Assembly: GCA_014377665.1 (NCBI GenBank)
Contig: JACMPF010000147.1
Span: 1 to 40,987, forward strand
Direction: 5' to 3'
DNA length: 40,987 nt
From: Pedobacter sp.
GTDB taxonomy: Bacteria > Bacteroidota > Bacteroidia > Sphingobacteriales > Sphingobacteriaceae
In this document: positions 1-9,322 of the stretch, piece after piece
Layout of the letters: every line of letters starts with the position of its first letter
How positions within the stretch are numbered: the stretch's first letter is position 1
Notes under the pieces: generated by a model
Told to the model about the DNA's origin: nothing
Seen by the model: the letters and a program-made list of their open reading frames with translations, nothing else
The model's database searches: none
Translations under genes and position numbers: made by a program

Positions 1-291
1 AATAGAATTCAGTTTTTAGGAAAAGACGGCGGAGGCATGACTTCTTACATTGAAAAACTTATTGAAAACGAGCAAATGGTTTTCGCGCATCAAAAAGAGC
101 TGAAAGGTGGTGTGGAAACCGAATCAATGTGGCAAGGTGCGCAAGCAATTTACTAGTTAAAACATGAAACTGAGGTCAGTACAGAACTGGAGGTTATTTT
201 GGATGTGACCCCAGACATGGAAAGTTATTTCAATACCGTTTTCCCAAAGGCATTAGCGCTGATCAAGGAACTTTCTGAACTTAATCATTAA
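1..291 (+). pseudogene. SRPBCC/AHSA1-type protein, 3' part, interrupted by in-frame TAG
   Basis: Frame 1 reads from the window edge through the SRPBCC (activator of Hsp90 ATPase homologue) C-terminal half: GKDGGGMTSYIEKLIENE, then WQGAQAIY, a TAG at 154-156, then in the same frame LKHETEVSTELEVILDV and the typical helix DMESYFNTVFPKAL, ending at TAA 289-291. Homology continues on both sides of the TAG with no frame change, so one sense codon has become amber (for example AAG, CAG or GAG to TAG). SRPBCC proteins bind small hydrophobic ligands in a helix-grip fold. The final helix, normally covering the pocket, would be lost. The 5' part lies outside the window. It could be a sequencing error. 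The DinB-like gene follows 15 bases later and may be co-transcribed. Confidence 0.75.
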
Positions 292-306
292 CTCAAAAAT
301 TACATC

Positions 307-828
307 ATGGAAACAGCATCAAGAAAATTAGACATCATCATTCCAGCATACCGGATGCATTCCCAAAGTTTTAAGAATGCTTTGGACGGTATCACAGAAG
401 AAACCGGTTTAAAACGAATTGACAATAAGACCAACCACGTGGTGTGGATGACGGGCAACTTAGTTAACTGCCGTTATTGGATTGGCAACTTGTTGGGTAT
501 AGAAGATAAAGATCCTTATGAGGACTTGTTTAAAGAAGGCAGGGCATGGGACGAAAACCTGGATTACCCCACTTTGGAAGAGTTAAAGAAAAATTTTGCG
601 TACATATCGCCAAAAGTTTATCAAAAATTATTATTGGCAACAGATGAACAACTGGATAAGGCGTTTTCATTTGGTATGAATATTCCTTTTGTGCCAGAAA
701 ATGTACTCAACATGATTGGTATGTGCATTGGCAGGGAAGATTATCTTTTTGGCCAAATAGGTCTGATGCGGAAAATGCTTGACTTAAAAGGGATGAGTTA
801 TGATATAGACTTCAGCATAAGTTATTAA
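307..828 (+). CDS. DinB-like (DinB_2) four-helix-bundle protein
   Basis: A 173-residue soluble protein with the pattern of DinB/YfiT-like four-helix bundles. A helix near the N-terminus is followed by an asparagine/histidine-containing second helix (TNHVVWMTGNLVNCRYWIG, about residues 42-60), a typical DinB motif. A C-terminal helix near residues 135-160 (MIGMCIGREDYLFGQIGLM) aligns with the region that often carries a metal-binding HxxxH. That last histidine motif is not obvious here (GREDYLFGQ), so metal binding is doubtful. There is no signal peptide or membrane segment. Proteins of this family include thiol-dependent metalloenzymes and many of unknown role, so no specific function is assigned. 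It sits 15 bases after the broken SRPBCC gene. These two families are often neighbours in Bacteroidota. Confidence 0.7.
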   Translation: METASRKLDIIIPAYRMHSQSFKNALDGITEETGLKRIDNKTNHVVWMTGNLVNCRYWIGNLLGIEDKDPYEDLFKEGRAWDENLDYPTLEELKKNFAYISPKVYQKLLLATDEQLDKAFSFGMNIPFVPENVLNMIGMCIGREDYLFGQIGLMRKMLDLKGMSYDIDFSISY

Positions 829-964
829 TTTGTGGCAACACGCTCAACTAGTCGGAGAAGTGGTGCAGTATGAGAATTTGTGCCGTGTATTAAAAACAGT
901 GAACATTTGCATTTGCGAATTATAGTTTCTATATTATCGGTAACCAAATGCAAACCTGAATTCC

Positions 965-3900
965 ATGTTAAAATACGTCTTATTATTCATTCCGCTATTA
1001 TTTATACTTTTGTTTGGTCCAAAATATTTGAGCTCTGGAAAAGCCGATGATGTGACACTTGAAGCTGTCCAGAATGAAGGAACTGGTACTATAACTATTC
1101 TTCGAACAGATACAAAAGCAGTCCTGCTGACACAAAATGCAGCTGAGGACTTCCGCCCATATATCCACCCTATTGCTGCACCGGATGGCAAGGGCGTGCT
1201 TACGGAACTTAGTCCATCGCATCATAAGCACCAAACAGGTCTCTATTGGGGGCTCACCAATGTGAACGGCCGCAATTATTTTGAGAATCCCGGTGTGGGT
1301 TTTTGGAAGCGTGTAGCGGTTCGTATTCTAGAAAAAACAGGTACTGTAGTTAAATGGCAGACGGTGTACAATCTACTGGACGACAAAGGGCAGGCGACAA
1401 TGACGGAAACTCAGACCTGGAGCATGGAGCAGGACAAAAGACGCTTTTTACTTACGCTGGAATGGAAAGGTGAAGCGAAAACGGACATCACTGTAGGTAA
1501 ATATCCTTATGGAGGCTTGTTTCTGAGAATGCCCTGGAAGCCAGGTATCAACGCTGAGTTGATCAATACTGCAAGGCAAAAAAATGAGAAAGCGGAAGGA
1601 CAACCTGCTACCTGGGTAGATTTAGGAATACAGGTTGATGGTCGCGACGACAAGGCGCACATCGCTATACTGGATCATCCGGAAAACAAGGGCTATCCAC
1701 AGAAATGGAGGGTAGACACGCAGCTGGGTTTTGGGCCGACAAGGAGCCGTGACGCTGACTGGATGATTAAAAAAGGTGAAACGGAAATAGTTAAACATCA
1801 ATTGGTGATCTACACTGGTGCCTTTAACGATATTGAAATGAACAATACCTGGGCTAAATTTGCAGGTAAAGATCCCAACTGGGCCAGTGTAGACATGTGG
1901 GCAGTGGCCAAACAGGAAGGAAAAGATGCCAAGTTTCTGAGCCCAGAGGAAGCTGTCAATGCAATGACCTTAAAAGAGGGTTTCATGGCAAATGTTTACG
2001 CAGCTGAGCCTATGGTTACGCAGCCGATGGCTTTTTGCTGGGATGACAAAGGAAGACTTTGGGTGGCGGAGAATAGAGATTACGAATCGCGTTCGTCCGG
2101 CTTCTCCAATGATGGGAACAGCCGCATCCTGATTCTGGAGGATACAGACCACGATGGCAAGGCAGATACCAAAAAGGTATTTGCAGATGGAATTCCTTTC
2201 CCTGCAGCGATGGCAGTTGGTTTTGATGGGGTATTTATTGGTGCTCCACCTAATTTATTGTTTGTTCCCGACCGCAACCACGACGATAAGGCGGATATGA
2301 AGGATATTGAAGTTCGCCTCACGGGTTGGGGGATCCGCGACCGTCATGAAACGCTTAACAGTTTTCACTGGGGGCCAGATGGTTGGCTTTATGGCTGTCA
2401 GGGTTTCGCGACACCTTCGCGCATCCGCAAGCCTGTGGGCAAGGGCAAGCTTTACGGTCGCCAGGAGCCCTTTCCAGATGACGAAATCTTGAAAGGTGAG
2501 GGTGTGGATATCAATGGCGGCGTTTGGCGTTACCATCCCTTAAAAGATAAATTTGAAGTTGTTGCGCATGGTTTTAGCAACCCCTGGGGGATTGATTATG
2601 ATGCTAAGGGACAGATCTTTATTACGGCATGTGTGATTCCGCATCTCTGGTATGTGATTCCTGGTGGCATTTATCACCGTCAGGGTGGGCAACATTTTAA
2701 TCCGTATACCTACACAGATATCAAAACAATTGCAGATCATAGCCACCGTTCTGCACATGGAGGGGCCAGTATCTATCAAAGTGATGCTTTTCCTGAAGAC
2801 CAGAAAGGCCGGATCTTTATGGCCAATATCCATGAACATGCAATCCTTACAGACATTTTGAAACCTTCAGGTTCTGGTTTTACTGGCGCTCATGGGGATG
2901 ACCTAATGGCGGCCAATAATGCACAATGGGTAGGTTTCAGTACTTCTGTTGGCCCTGACGGAGATTTGTATGTACTGGACTGGCACGATGCAGATATCTG
3001 TGGTGGATCGGTACTGAATAAGGAAACAGGTAGGGTATTCCGGATCTCGCCAAAGATACCTTTGTCGCAGAATTTTAAAAACAGGTATTCGGATCTGAAC
3101 AAATTGAGCGATAAGCAGCTGGTGGATTTCCAGTTAAGCAAAAGCGACTGGCATTCCCGGCGTGCAAGACTCATCCTGCAAAACAGAGCCTATAAAAAGG
3201 AACTTAAAAAAGGCACATTGGAAGCGCTTTCAGAGATTTACTTAAAGAATGCGAATGGCGACTATCGTTTACGTGCCTTATGGACACTTTATGTATGCAA
3301 TGGCCTATCTTCAGCTCAGCTCAAAGCTGCGCTAGATGATAAAGATGAATATATCCGAGGTTGGGCTGTACAATTGCTCTGGGAAGATGGAATACCTGCT
3401 GATGCGGTGATCGAAAAGATGGCTGTTATGGCCAAAAATGAGACATCTGCTCCTGTACGGCTATACTTGACTTCGGCAATGCAGCGCTTGCCTCTAGAGA
3501 AAAGATGGGCACTTGCTTCAAATTTATCTCAGCACGGGGAAGATGAAAACGACCATAATCTACCGAAAATGCTTTGGTATGCTATTGAACCTATGGTAGC
3601 AAAATCACCGGAGCGTTCGTTTGAATTGGCTGCTAAAAGTAAGTTAAGCTTGATCCGGAAATTCATCGCCCGAAGGGCAATTGATGCAGATGTAACGGAC
3701 GCGCTGGTCAGTTGGATGGCAAAACAAAATAAGATTGATACGGCGATGGTGATCGGCATGAGAGATGGACTGGAAGGCCGGACAGATCTTAAAACTCCTC
3801 TAAACTGGAAAGAGGCCTACGTAAAGTTGCAAAGGTCTGGTGAAAGAAACAAGCAATTATCTTTGGAAATCGCGCAGTATTTTGGTGATACGGAAGCTGC

Positions 3901-4771
3901 AGCGGCTTATTTTCGTACGCTACGTGACAAAAATGCAGGTATTGAAAGCAGGCGTAAGGCGTTGGCAACACTTTCTGCTCAGCAACGTTTGGAACTGGAA
4001 GCTGAGCTTCCAAGACTTCTGGACGATCCCTTACTTCATAATGATGCCATCCGAGCCATGGCGAGTTACGACAGTGAGAAACTGGCGCAGGTATTGCTTT
4101 CCCGCTATCCGAAACTGAATGAAAAGGATCAGCAATCAGCCATCGAAACATTGGCTTCGCGATCCAGATCGGGTTGGATGCTAGCTCAGGCCATAAAAAA
4201 TAAGACGATTGAGAAGCGAGATATTCCAGCCAGTGTGGCACGTCAACTGAGACGTGTAGTAGGCAGCGGTTTCGTGGAGATTTGGGGGCCCATAGATCAG
4301 TTACCTTCCAATGAACTGGCTTTTAAAAGATACCGTGACCTGCTCAGTCCGACTGCTCTCGACAAATCGAACTTAAAAAAAGGGCAGACTATTTTCATGC
4401 GTAGCTGCGGCAGCTGCCATAAAATGTATGGCGATGGTGGCAATATTGGACCGAACCTGACTGGCTCTAATCGTTCTAAAGTAGATTATTTGTTGTTTAA
4501 TGTGCTGGATCCGAGCGGTGAGATCCAGGATGATTACAAGCTGGTGGTCATAACTACACGTGATGGACGGACCTATTCTGGTAATATCAGTTCGGAGAAT
4601 GACCGTCAGATCACCTTGCGAATCGTCGGACAGGATGCCACGGTGATCAACAAATCAAATATCCAGTCGCGGGAAGTGATGCCAGTATCGATGATGCCGA
4701 ATGGATTGTTTGAAACACTCACCAATGCCGAGATCATTGATTTAGTCGGCTTTCTGAGCAGGTCTAAATAA
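965..4771 (+). CDS. Exported DUF6807 (PmoA-like) - PVC-type propeller - HEAT - cytochrome c fusion
   Basis: A 1268-residue protein with an N-terminal hydrophobic segment (residues 1-20, signal peptide or anchor). Residues about 40-300 match DUF6807/PmoA, with RPYIHP followed by SPSHHKHQTGLYWG. Residues about 325-705 match the N-terminal beta-propeller of planctomycete-type membrane-bound dehydrogenases (AAEPMVTQPMAFCWDDKGRLWVAENRDY, split here only as a motif region), including calcium-like acidic loops (DTDHDGKAD, DRNHDDKAD). Residues about 720-1120 are helical HEAT-like repeats. The C-terminal domain has C1148-G-S-C1151-H1152, GPNLTGSNR and a late MMPNGL that can supply the distal methionine. 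PVC-type haem proteins usually lack the N-terminal DUF6807 part. Location is probably periplasmic or surface. The substrate is unknown. It lies just upstream of the HTCS-controlled glycan locus but its own promoter is not evident. Confidence 0.8.
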   Translation: MLKYVLLFIPLLFILLFGPKYLSSGKADDVTLEAVQNEGTGTITILRTDTKAVLLTQNAAEDFRPYIHPIAAPDGKGVLTELSPSHHKHQTGLYWGLTNVNGRNYFENPGVGFWKRVAVRILEKTGTVVKWQTVYNLLDDKGQATMTETQTWSMEQDKRRFLLTLEWKGEAKTDITVGKYPYGGLFLRMPWKPGINAELINTARQKNEKAEGQPATWVDLGIQVDGRDDKAHIAILDHPENKGYPQKWRVDTQLGFGPTRSRDADWMIKKGETEIVKHQLVIYTGAFNDIEMNNTWAKFAGKDPNWASVDMWAVAKQEGKDAKFLSPEEAVNAMTLKEGFMANVYAAEPMVTQPMAFCWDDKGRLWVAENRDYESRSSGFSNDGNSRILILEDTDHDGKADTKKVFADGIPFPAAMAVGFDGVFIGAPPNLLFVPDRNHDDKADMKDIEVRLTGWGIRDRHETLNSFHWGPDGWLYGCQGFATPSRIRKPVGKGKLYGRQEPFPDDEILKGEGVDINGGVWRYHPLKDKFEVVAHGFSNPWGIDYDAKGQIFITACVIPHLWYVIPGGIYHRQGGQHFNPYTYTDIKTIADHSHRSAHGGASIYQSDAFPEDQKGRIFMANIHEHAILTDILKPSGSGFTGAHGDDLMAANNAQWVGFSTSVGPDGDLYVLDWHDADICGGSVLNKETGRVFRISPKIPLSQNFKNRYSDLNKLSDKQLVDFQLSKSDWHSRRARLILQNRAYKKELKKGTLEALSEIYLKNANGDYRLRALWTLYVCNGLSSAQLKAALDDKDEYIRGWAVQLLWEDGIPADAVIEKMAVMAKNETSAPVRLYLTSAMQRLPLEKRWALASNLSQHGEDENDHNLPKMLWYAIEPMVAKSPERSFELAAKSKLSLIRKFIARRAIDADVTDALVSWMAKQNKIDTAMVIGMRDGLEGRTDLKTPLNWKEAYVKLQRSGERNKQLSLEIAQYFGDTEAAAAYFRTLRDKNAGIESRRKALATLSAQQRLELEAELPRLLDDPLLHNDAIRAMASYDSEKLAQVLLSRYPKLNEKDQQSAIETLASRSRSGWMLAQAIKNKTIEKRDIPASVARQLRRVVGSGFVEIWGPIDQLPSNELAFKRYRDLLSPTALDKSNLKKGQTIFMRSCGSCHKMYGDGGNIGPNLTGSNRSKVDYLLFNVLDPSGEIQDDYKLVVITTRDGRTYSGNISSENDRQITLRIVGQDATVINKSNIQSREVMPVSMMPNGLFETLTNAEIIDLVGFLSRSK

Positions 4772-4920
4772 AAGTAAGAAAACGATTATCCAATTTATGT
4801 CCTTTGTTTCAAACTACATCTGGACTCTTTGTTTAGTTATTTAGGATATAGGTAACATTTTTGATTATCTTTAGTTAACTCTCAATCCTTTTTAGGAGGC
4901 GCCGTTAACCAGATATAATT

Positions 4921-7900
4921 ATGCATTTTAAAATATATATTCTATGTATTTGGGTTTTTGCCATCCCTGCAGGCCTGTTTGCACAGAATAATAGTAGCTA
5001 CCAATTCTCCCACTTAGACATCACAAACGGTCTTTCTGATAATCAGGTTAATTGTATTTATAAAGATAAAAAGGGCTTTATGTGGTTTGGTACCACGTCT
5101 GGGCTAAACCGGTATGATGGCAATAAGTTTAAAATATTTAAACGAGATACGAAAGATCCAAACTCGCTTGCTGAGAATCATGTGATGAATATTGCTGAAG
5201 GCCCTGATGATAAATTATGGATTTTTACGCACAACAATATCAGTATATATGACCCTTCGATGGAGCGGTTCTCTAACAATATTACAGCAGAACTGGCTCG
5301 CTATAAAATACCTGCAAGCCCCATCACCCGTGTAAAGAAGGATAAAGAGGGAGAGTTTTGGTTCGCAACCCATAAAAAGGGCCTTTATCGTCATAATCCT
5401 AAAAGTGGAAGGACTATTTATTACAGCAATTCCCCAAACTCAACTGCAGTTTTACATTCGAATCATGTGATTAACATTGTGACTTCTCAGCATAATCATT
5501 TATGGCTAATTTATAGTGATGGCGTAATAGAACAATTGGATACAAGGGCTGATAAGATTATAACCAGGTTTGATGGACTTGCTAAGGAAATCTACAATAA
5601 GCCGCGGAATTTTATCATGACTATGGATAATAAGCAAAACCTTTGGATATGTTCTGATGAAGGGCCTATTGGAGTTTATTGCTATGGGACACTTACGAAT
5701 AGCTTATTGCATTACGGTAAGGACAGTTCGATTGGTCAGCTAAATTCAAATGTACTTACCAGTATTATCCAAACAGATGATGATAAAATCTGGGTTGGAT
5801 CTGACCATGGGGGTATCAATGTGATCGATCCGACAACTAATAAAGTTAGTTATATACTTAGTCGGGCTGATGATCCCAGATCGTTAAGTGGTAACAGTGT
5901 TTACCTTTACAAAGACAATACAGGTATTATTTGGGGAGGTACATTTAAACAGGGTATAAGTTATTATCATCGAGGTATCATGCAATTCCCGCTTTACAAA
6001 CGGCTTATCATCAATCCTAAGAGCTTGCCTTTCCAAGATGTAAATAGCTTTGAAGAAGATGACAAACTTAATCTCTGGATAGGTACAAATGGCGGCGGAC
6101 TTATTTATTTTAATAGGTCCACTAATACGTATACTCAGTTTAAACATGATCCCAATAATCCTAATAGCATAACCAGCGATATCATAATACGGTTATTTAT
6201 CGACAGAGAGAAAAAACTCTGGATAGGCACTTACTTCGGTGGCTTGGATTGCTACGATGGTAAAACATTTACCCATTATCGCCATAACATCAATGATCCG
6301 AATAGCTTAACAGACGATCGGGTTTATACGATTACTCAAGACGCCAAGGGCGAAATCTGGGTAGGGACATTCGCTGGGGGACTGAATGTTTTCAATCCCA
6401 AAACAAATAGTTTCCGACATCCTAAAAGTCCTGGAATCTCTGAATATACTTCCGAAATTTTTGTAGACAAGGATCAAAACAAATGGATTGGCAGGGATAA
6501 AGGGGTAGGTGTTTTATTTCAAGGAACTAATAAGGTAAAAAACTATTTATCAGAACCTAAAAACCCAAATAGCCTTATAGGCAATGATGTAAATATCATT
6601 ACACAGGATAGGAAAGGGTTAATATGGATAGGTACAAAGGATGGATTAAGTATATTAAATATAAAAACGAATAAATTCCTGAACATTGAAGAAGGGCTAA
6701 ACTTGCCTGCAAATAACGTGTCCAACATTATCGAAGATTACGCAGGAAGGATGTGGGTAAGCACTACTAATGGTCTTTCGGGCATTATGCTCAGCGAAGT
6801 TGATGGTAAATATAGAGTAGAAATTAATAACTATAATGAACTGGATGGGCTCCAGAGTAGGGCATTTAATTTGTATTCAGCCAAGCGTTTAAGAAGTGGG
6901 GAACTTGTATTTGGCGGTATGAACGGTTTTAACCTGTTCGACCCACAAACCCTTAATATATTTAAACCGAAACCTCATCTGCTGTTCACTGATCTTAAAC
7001 TTTTTAATAAAAGCGTGACGGCGGGTGATAGTATAAATGGTAAAGGGGTTCTTTCTAAAGCTTTTTCTGAAACTAAAGAAATCACTTTAAAACACAATCA
7101 AAATGTCTTTGACATTGAATTTGCTGCGGGTGATTATTTTAACCCGGCAAAGACAAAACTGGAATACAAACTAGAAGGTTTTGATAATGAATGGATTACT
7201 GTTGCAGGTAATGAGCGTAAGGCTACTTACACCAATCTTGATGGTGGTAATTATATATTCAAAGTGCGGATAAAGGATCCTTATGAATTGCATAAAGGGG
7301 AGATTTCAATGAATATCACCGTCTTACCCCCATTTTTTAGATCAACTTTCGCCTATATCAGTTATATATTATTGCTGATTGGTGGTTTGCTTTATTTACG
7401 CCACCGGGGTATACGTAGACTAAAGCGCGAGTTTGAAAGTACGCAGGCAAGCATTGAAGCTGAACGTAAAATTGAACATGAACGTGCGGAAGCGCGAAGA
7501 ATGCATCAGCTTGACTTGATGAAAATAAAATTCTTCACGAATGTGAGTCACGAGTTTCGAACACCACTTTCACTGATCTTATTGCCTATTGATAATCTAA
7601 TTAGAACAATTACTAATCTTGATCAACATAGTCAGCTTGTCACTATAAAAACAAACGGCAAAAGATTACTGAACCTGGTGAATCAGTTGTTAGATTTCAG
7701 GAAAATGGAATACAATGAGCTGAAACTTAGTTTAAAACCAGGCGACATCATCAAATTTATTAAAGAAGCTTCCACATCCTTTACTGATATTGCTCAGCAG
7801 AAAAGAATTGAATTTGTTATTGAGAGCGATTATAGTAGTTATGATACCAATTTCGACCATGATAAAATAGAGCGTATATTATTCAACCTGCTTTCTAACG

Positions 7901-9102
7901 CCTTTAAATTTACCCCTTCAGGTGGGCAAATATGTGTCATATTAAATCTACTTCGAACTGGGGAAAGCGACCATCATAATAACCTCGAAATAAAGGTGAT
8001 AGATACCGGTATTGGCATTGCGGTTGAAAATCAGGTTAGAGTATTTGATCGTTTCTTTCAGGATCAGATGCCTGAAAACTTGCTCAATCAAGGAAGTGGC
8101 ATAGGCCTTTCTATAACCAAAGAGTTTGTGAAAATGCAGGGAGGTTCTATTCAATTGGAAAGTGAACCTGATTATGGAAGTTGTTTTACAGTAACGCTAC
8201 CTTTTGAGGAGCGGCAAGAGATAAATGAGCAGGAAGTAATTGCCCCGTCTGATTATGAGGCACAGGTTCTAATAGCCCCCAAGATAGCGCACAGTTTACC
8301 GGGTACCGCAAAAAAGGCAACTATTTTATTGATAGAGGATAATGATGACCTAAGGTTCTATTTGAAAGAGAATTTGAAAGATAGCTTTCACATTGTTGAA
8401 GCTGTTAATGGCAAGGATGGATGGCAAAAAGCCCTTTCAATGCATCCTAAACTTATCGTTAGTGATATCAGCATGCCCGAAATGAATGGTATCGACCTTT
8501 GTAAAAAAATAAAGGCTGATCCGCGTACTGCCTTTATCCCCGTTATTATATTAACGGCGCTTATTGCAGAGGGAGATCAATTAACGGGAGCAGACAGCGG
8601 CGCAGATGATTATATTCTAAAACCCTTCAATTTTGAAATATTGCTTTCTAAGATTAATAACTCACTTCGAATGCAGCAAACCCTCAAAACAACCTATCAA
8701 AAACAAATTGAAGTGAGGGCAGAAGATATCCATGTTGTATCTGAAGATGAGAAGTTTTTAAAGAATGCCTTTGAGTATATAGAGCAAAATATTACCAAGG
8801 TGAATTTTTCTGTGGAGGAGTTGAGCAAACTACTTAACCTGAGCAGGGTTTCTCTATATAAAAAGTTGCTAACCCTTACTGGCAAAACCCCTGTAGACTG
8901 CATCCGTACCGTTCGTTTAAAAAGAGCTGTTCAATTGTTGCAAAAAAGCCAGCTTAGTATTGCTAATGTTGCTTACGAAGTTGGATTCAACAATCCGACG
9001 TATTTTGCGAAGGTTTTTAAGGAGGAGTATGGCCTGCTTCCATCAGAATATGTCAACGATTACCGTAAGAGTATTAAAGAAGCGTTAGCGCCGGAAGTTT
9101 AA
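4921..9102 (+). CDS. Hybrid two-component system sensor/regulator (HTCS)
   Basis: A 1393-residue one-protein phosphorelay of the kind that controls Bacteroidota polysaccharide loci. In order: signal peptide (1-21, ending LFAQ); two propellers of Reg_prop repeats (about 30-680, repeated WFGT, WIGT and WVGT motifs); a Y_Y_Y sensor domain (about 735-800); a membrane helix (about 808-828); HisKA with H877 in NVSHEFRTP; HATPase_c with N-box NLLSNAFKF, DTGIGI and GSGIGLSI; a receiver domain with D1182 (SDISMPE), T1212 and K1234 (LKPF); and an AraC HTH at the C-terminus (LNLSRVSLYKKLLTLTG, YEVGFNNPTYFAKVFK). All phosphotransfer residues are present. The periplasmic part probably binds a glycan fragment and the HTH activates the adjacent susC operon through the direct repeat at 9188-9219. 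AGGAGG-like sequence precedes the ATG at 4894-4898. Confidence 0.95.
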   Translation: MHFKIYILCIWVFAIPAGLFAQNNSSYQFSHLDITNGLSDNQVNCIYKDKKGFMWFGTTSGLNRYDGNKFKIFKRDTKDPNSLAENHVMNIAEGPDDKLWIFTHNNISIYDPSMERFSNNITAELARYKIPASPITRVKKDKEGEFWFATHKKGLYRHNPKSGRTIYYSNSPNSTAVLHSNHVINIVTSQHNHLWLIYSDGVIEQLDTRADKIITRFDGLAKEIYNKPRNFIMTMDNKQNLWICSDEGPIGVYCYGTLTNSLLHYGKDSSIGQLNSNVLTSIIQTDDDKIWVGSDHGGINVIDPTTNKVSYILSRADDPRSLSGNSVYLYKDNTGIIWGGTFKQGISYYHRGIMQFPLYKRLIINPKSLPFQDVNSFEEDDKLNLWIGTNGGGLIYFNRSTNTYTQFKHDPNNPNSITSDIIIRLFIDREKKLWIGTYFGGLDCYDGKTFTHYRHNINDPNSLTDDRVYTITQDAKGEIWVGTFAGGLNVFNPKTNSFRHPKSPGISEYTSEIFVDKDQNKWIGRDKGVGVLFQGTNKVKNYLSEPKNPNSLIGNDVNIITQDRKGLIWIGTKDGLSILNIKTNKFLNIEEGLNLPANNVSNIIEDYAGRMWVSTTNGLSGIMLSEVDGKYRVEINNYNELDGLQSRAFNLYSAKRLRSGELVFGGMNGFNLFDPQTLNIFKPKPHLLFTDLKLFNKSVTAGDSINGKGVLSKAFSETKEITLKHNQNVFDIEFAAGDYFNPAKTKLEYKLEGFDNEWITVAGNERKATYTNLDGGNYIFKVRIKDPYELHKGEISMNITVLPPFFRSTFAYISYILLLIGGLLYLRHRGIRRLKREFESTQASIEAERKIEHERAEARRMHQLDLMKIKFFTNVSHEFRTPLSLILLPIDNLIRTITNLDQHSQLVTIKTNGKRLLNLVNQLLDFRKMEYNELKLSLKPGDIIKFIKEASTSFTDIAQQKRIEFVIESDYSSYDTNFDHDKIERILFNLLSNAFKFTPSGGQICVILNLLRTGESDHHNNLEIKVIDTGIGIAVENQVRVFDRFFQDQMPENLLNQGSGIGLSITKEFVKMQGGSIQLESEPDYGSCFTVTLPFEERQEINEQEVIAPSDYEAQVLIAPKIAHSLPGTAKKATILLIEDNDDLRFYLKENLKDSFHIVEAVNGKDGWQKALSMHPKLIVSDISMPEMNGIDLCKKIKADPRTAFIPVIILTALIAEGDQLTGADSGADDYILKPFNFEILLSKINNSLRMQQTLKTTYQKQIEVRAEDIHVVSEDEKFLKNAFEYIEQNITKVNFSVEELSKLLNLSRVSLYKKLLTLTGKTPVDCIRTVRLKRAVQLLQKSQLSIANVAYEVGFNNPTYFAKVFKEEYGLLPSEYVNDYRKSIKEALAPEV

Positions 9103-9183
9103 GGTTACTTGTCACACAATTGGGTTTGTCCTGTAATAATTTTATTTTCTCTAATTAAATAACTGAAAGTTAAGTATTTACAA

Positions 9184-9227
9184 GGAGTTAACATTTGTTG
9201 CATAAATATTAACATTTGTGTTACTCC
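9184..9227 (+). promoter_or_regulatory. Probable HTCS operator: 11-base direct repeat inside a GGAGT/ACTCC dyad
   Basis: In the 220-base gap between the HTCS gene and susC, TTAACATTTGT occurs perfectly twice, at 9188-9198 and 9209-9219, start-to-start distance 21 bases (two helical turns). The pair is framed by GGAGT (9184-9188) and ACTCC (9223-9227), an imperfect dyad. AraC-type regulators commonly bind two similarly oriented sites one or two turns apart, and the AraC domain of the adjacent HTCS is the obvious candidate binder (inference). A weak similarity (GGTAACATTT, 4851-4860) precedes the HTCS gene. I could not fix a clear Bacteroidota -7/-33 promoter; TACTTTTA at 9245-9252 is the nearest match to the TAnnTTTG -7 consensus but lacks a correctly spaced TTTG. 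Confidence 0.6.
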
Positions 9228-9322
9228 ATCTAAATGTGCTCCCGTACTTTTAATTTGATTAAATCAGCTGATGTTATGTTCATCAATTCGATTTATCTAA
9301 CCGATTAAACTAAATATAAACT

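Noticed and set aside
4851..4883. Possible second HTCS operator before the HTCS gene (GGTAACATTT and AGTTAACTCTC)
   Set aside because: The resemblance to the susC-upstream repeat is partial, the two elements are in opposite orientations and the 21-base period is absent.
7948..8154. Minus-strand open frame inside the HTCS gene
   Set aside because: It lies wholly inside a well-supported kinase domain and its translation has no recognisable motif; it is a shadow frame, as are the other antisense frames across the glycan locus.
9256..9286. TGATTAAATCA and TGATG...CATCA dyads downstream of the HTCS operator
   Set aside because: Short palindromes are common in AT-rich leader DNA, the spacing (N3 and N7) does not fit an FNR-type N4 site, and there is no second copy.
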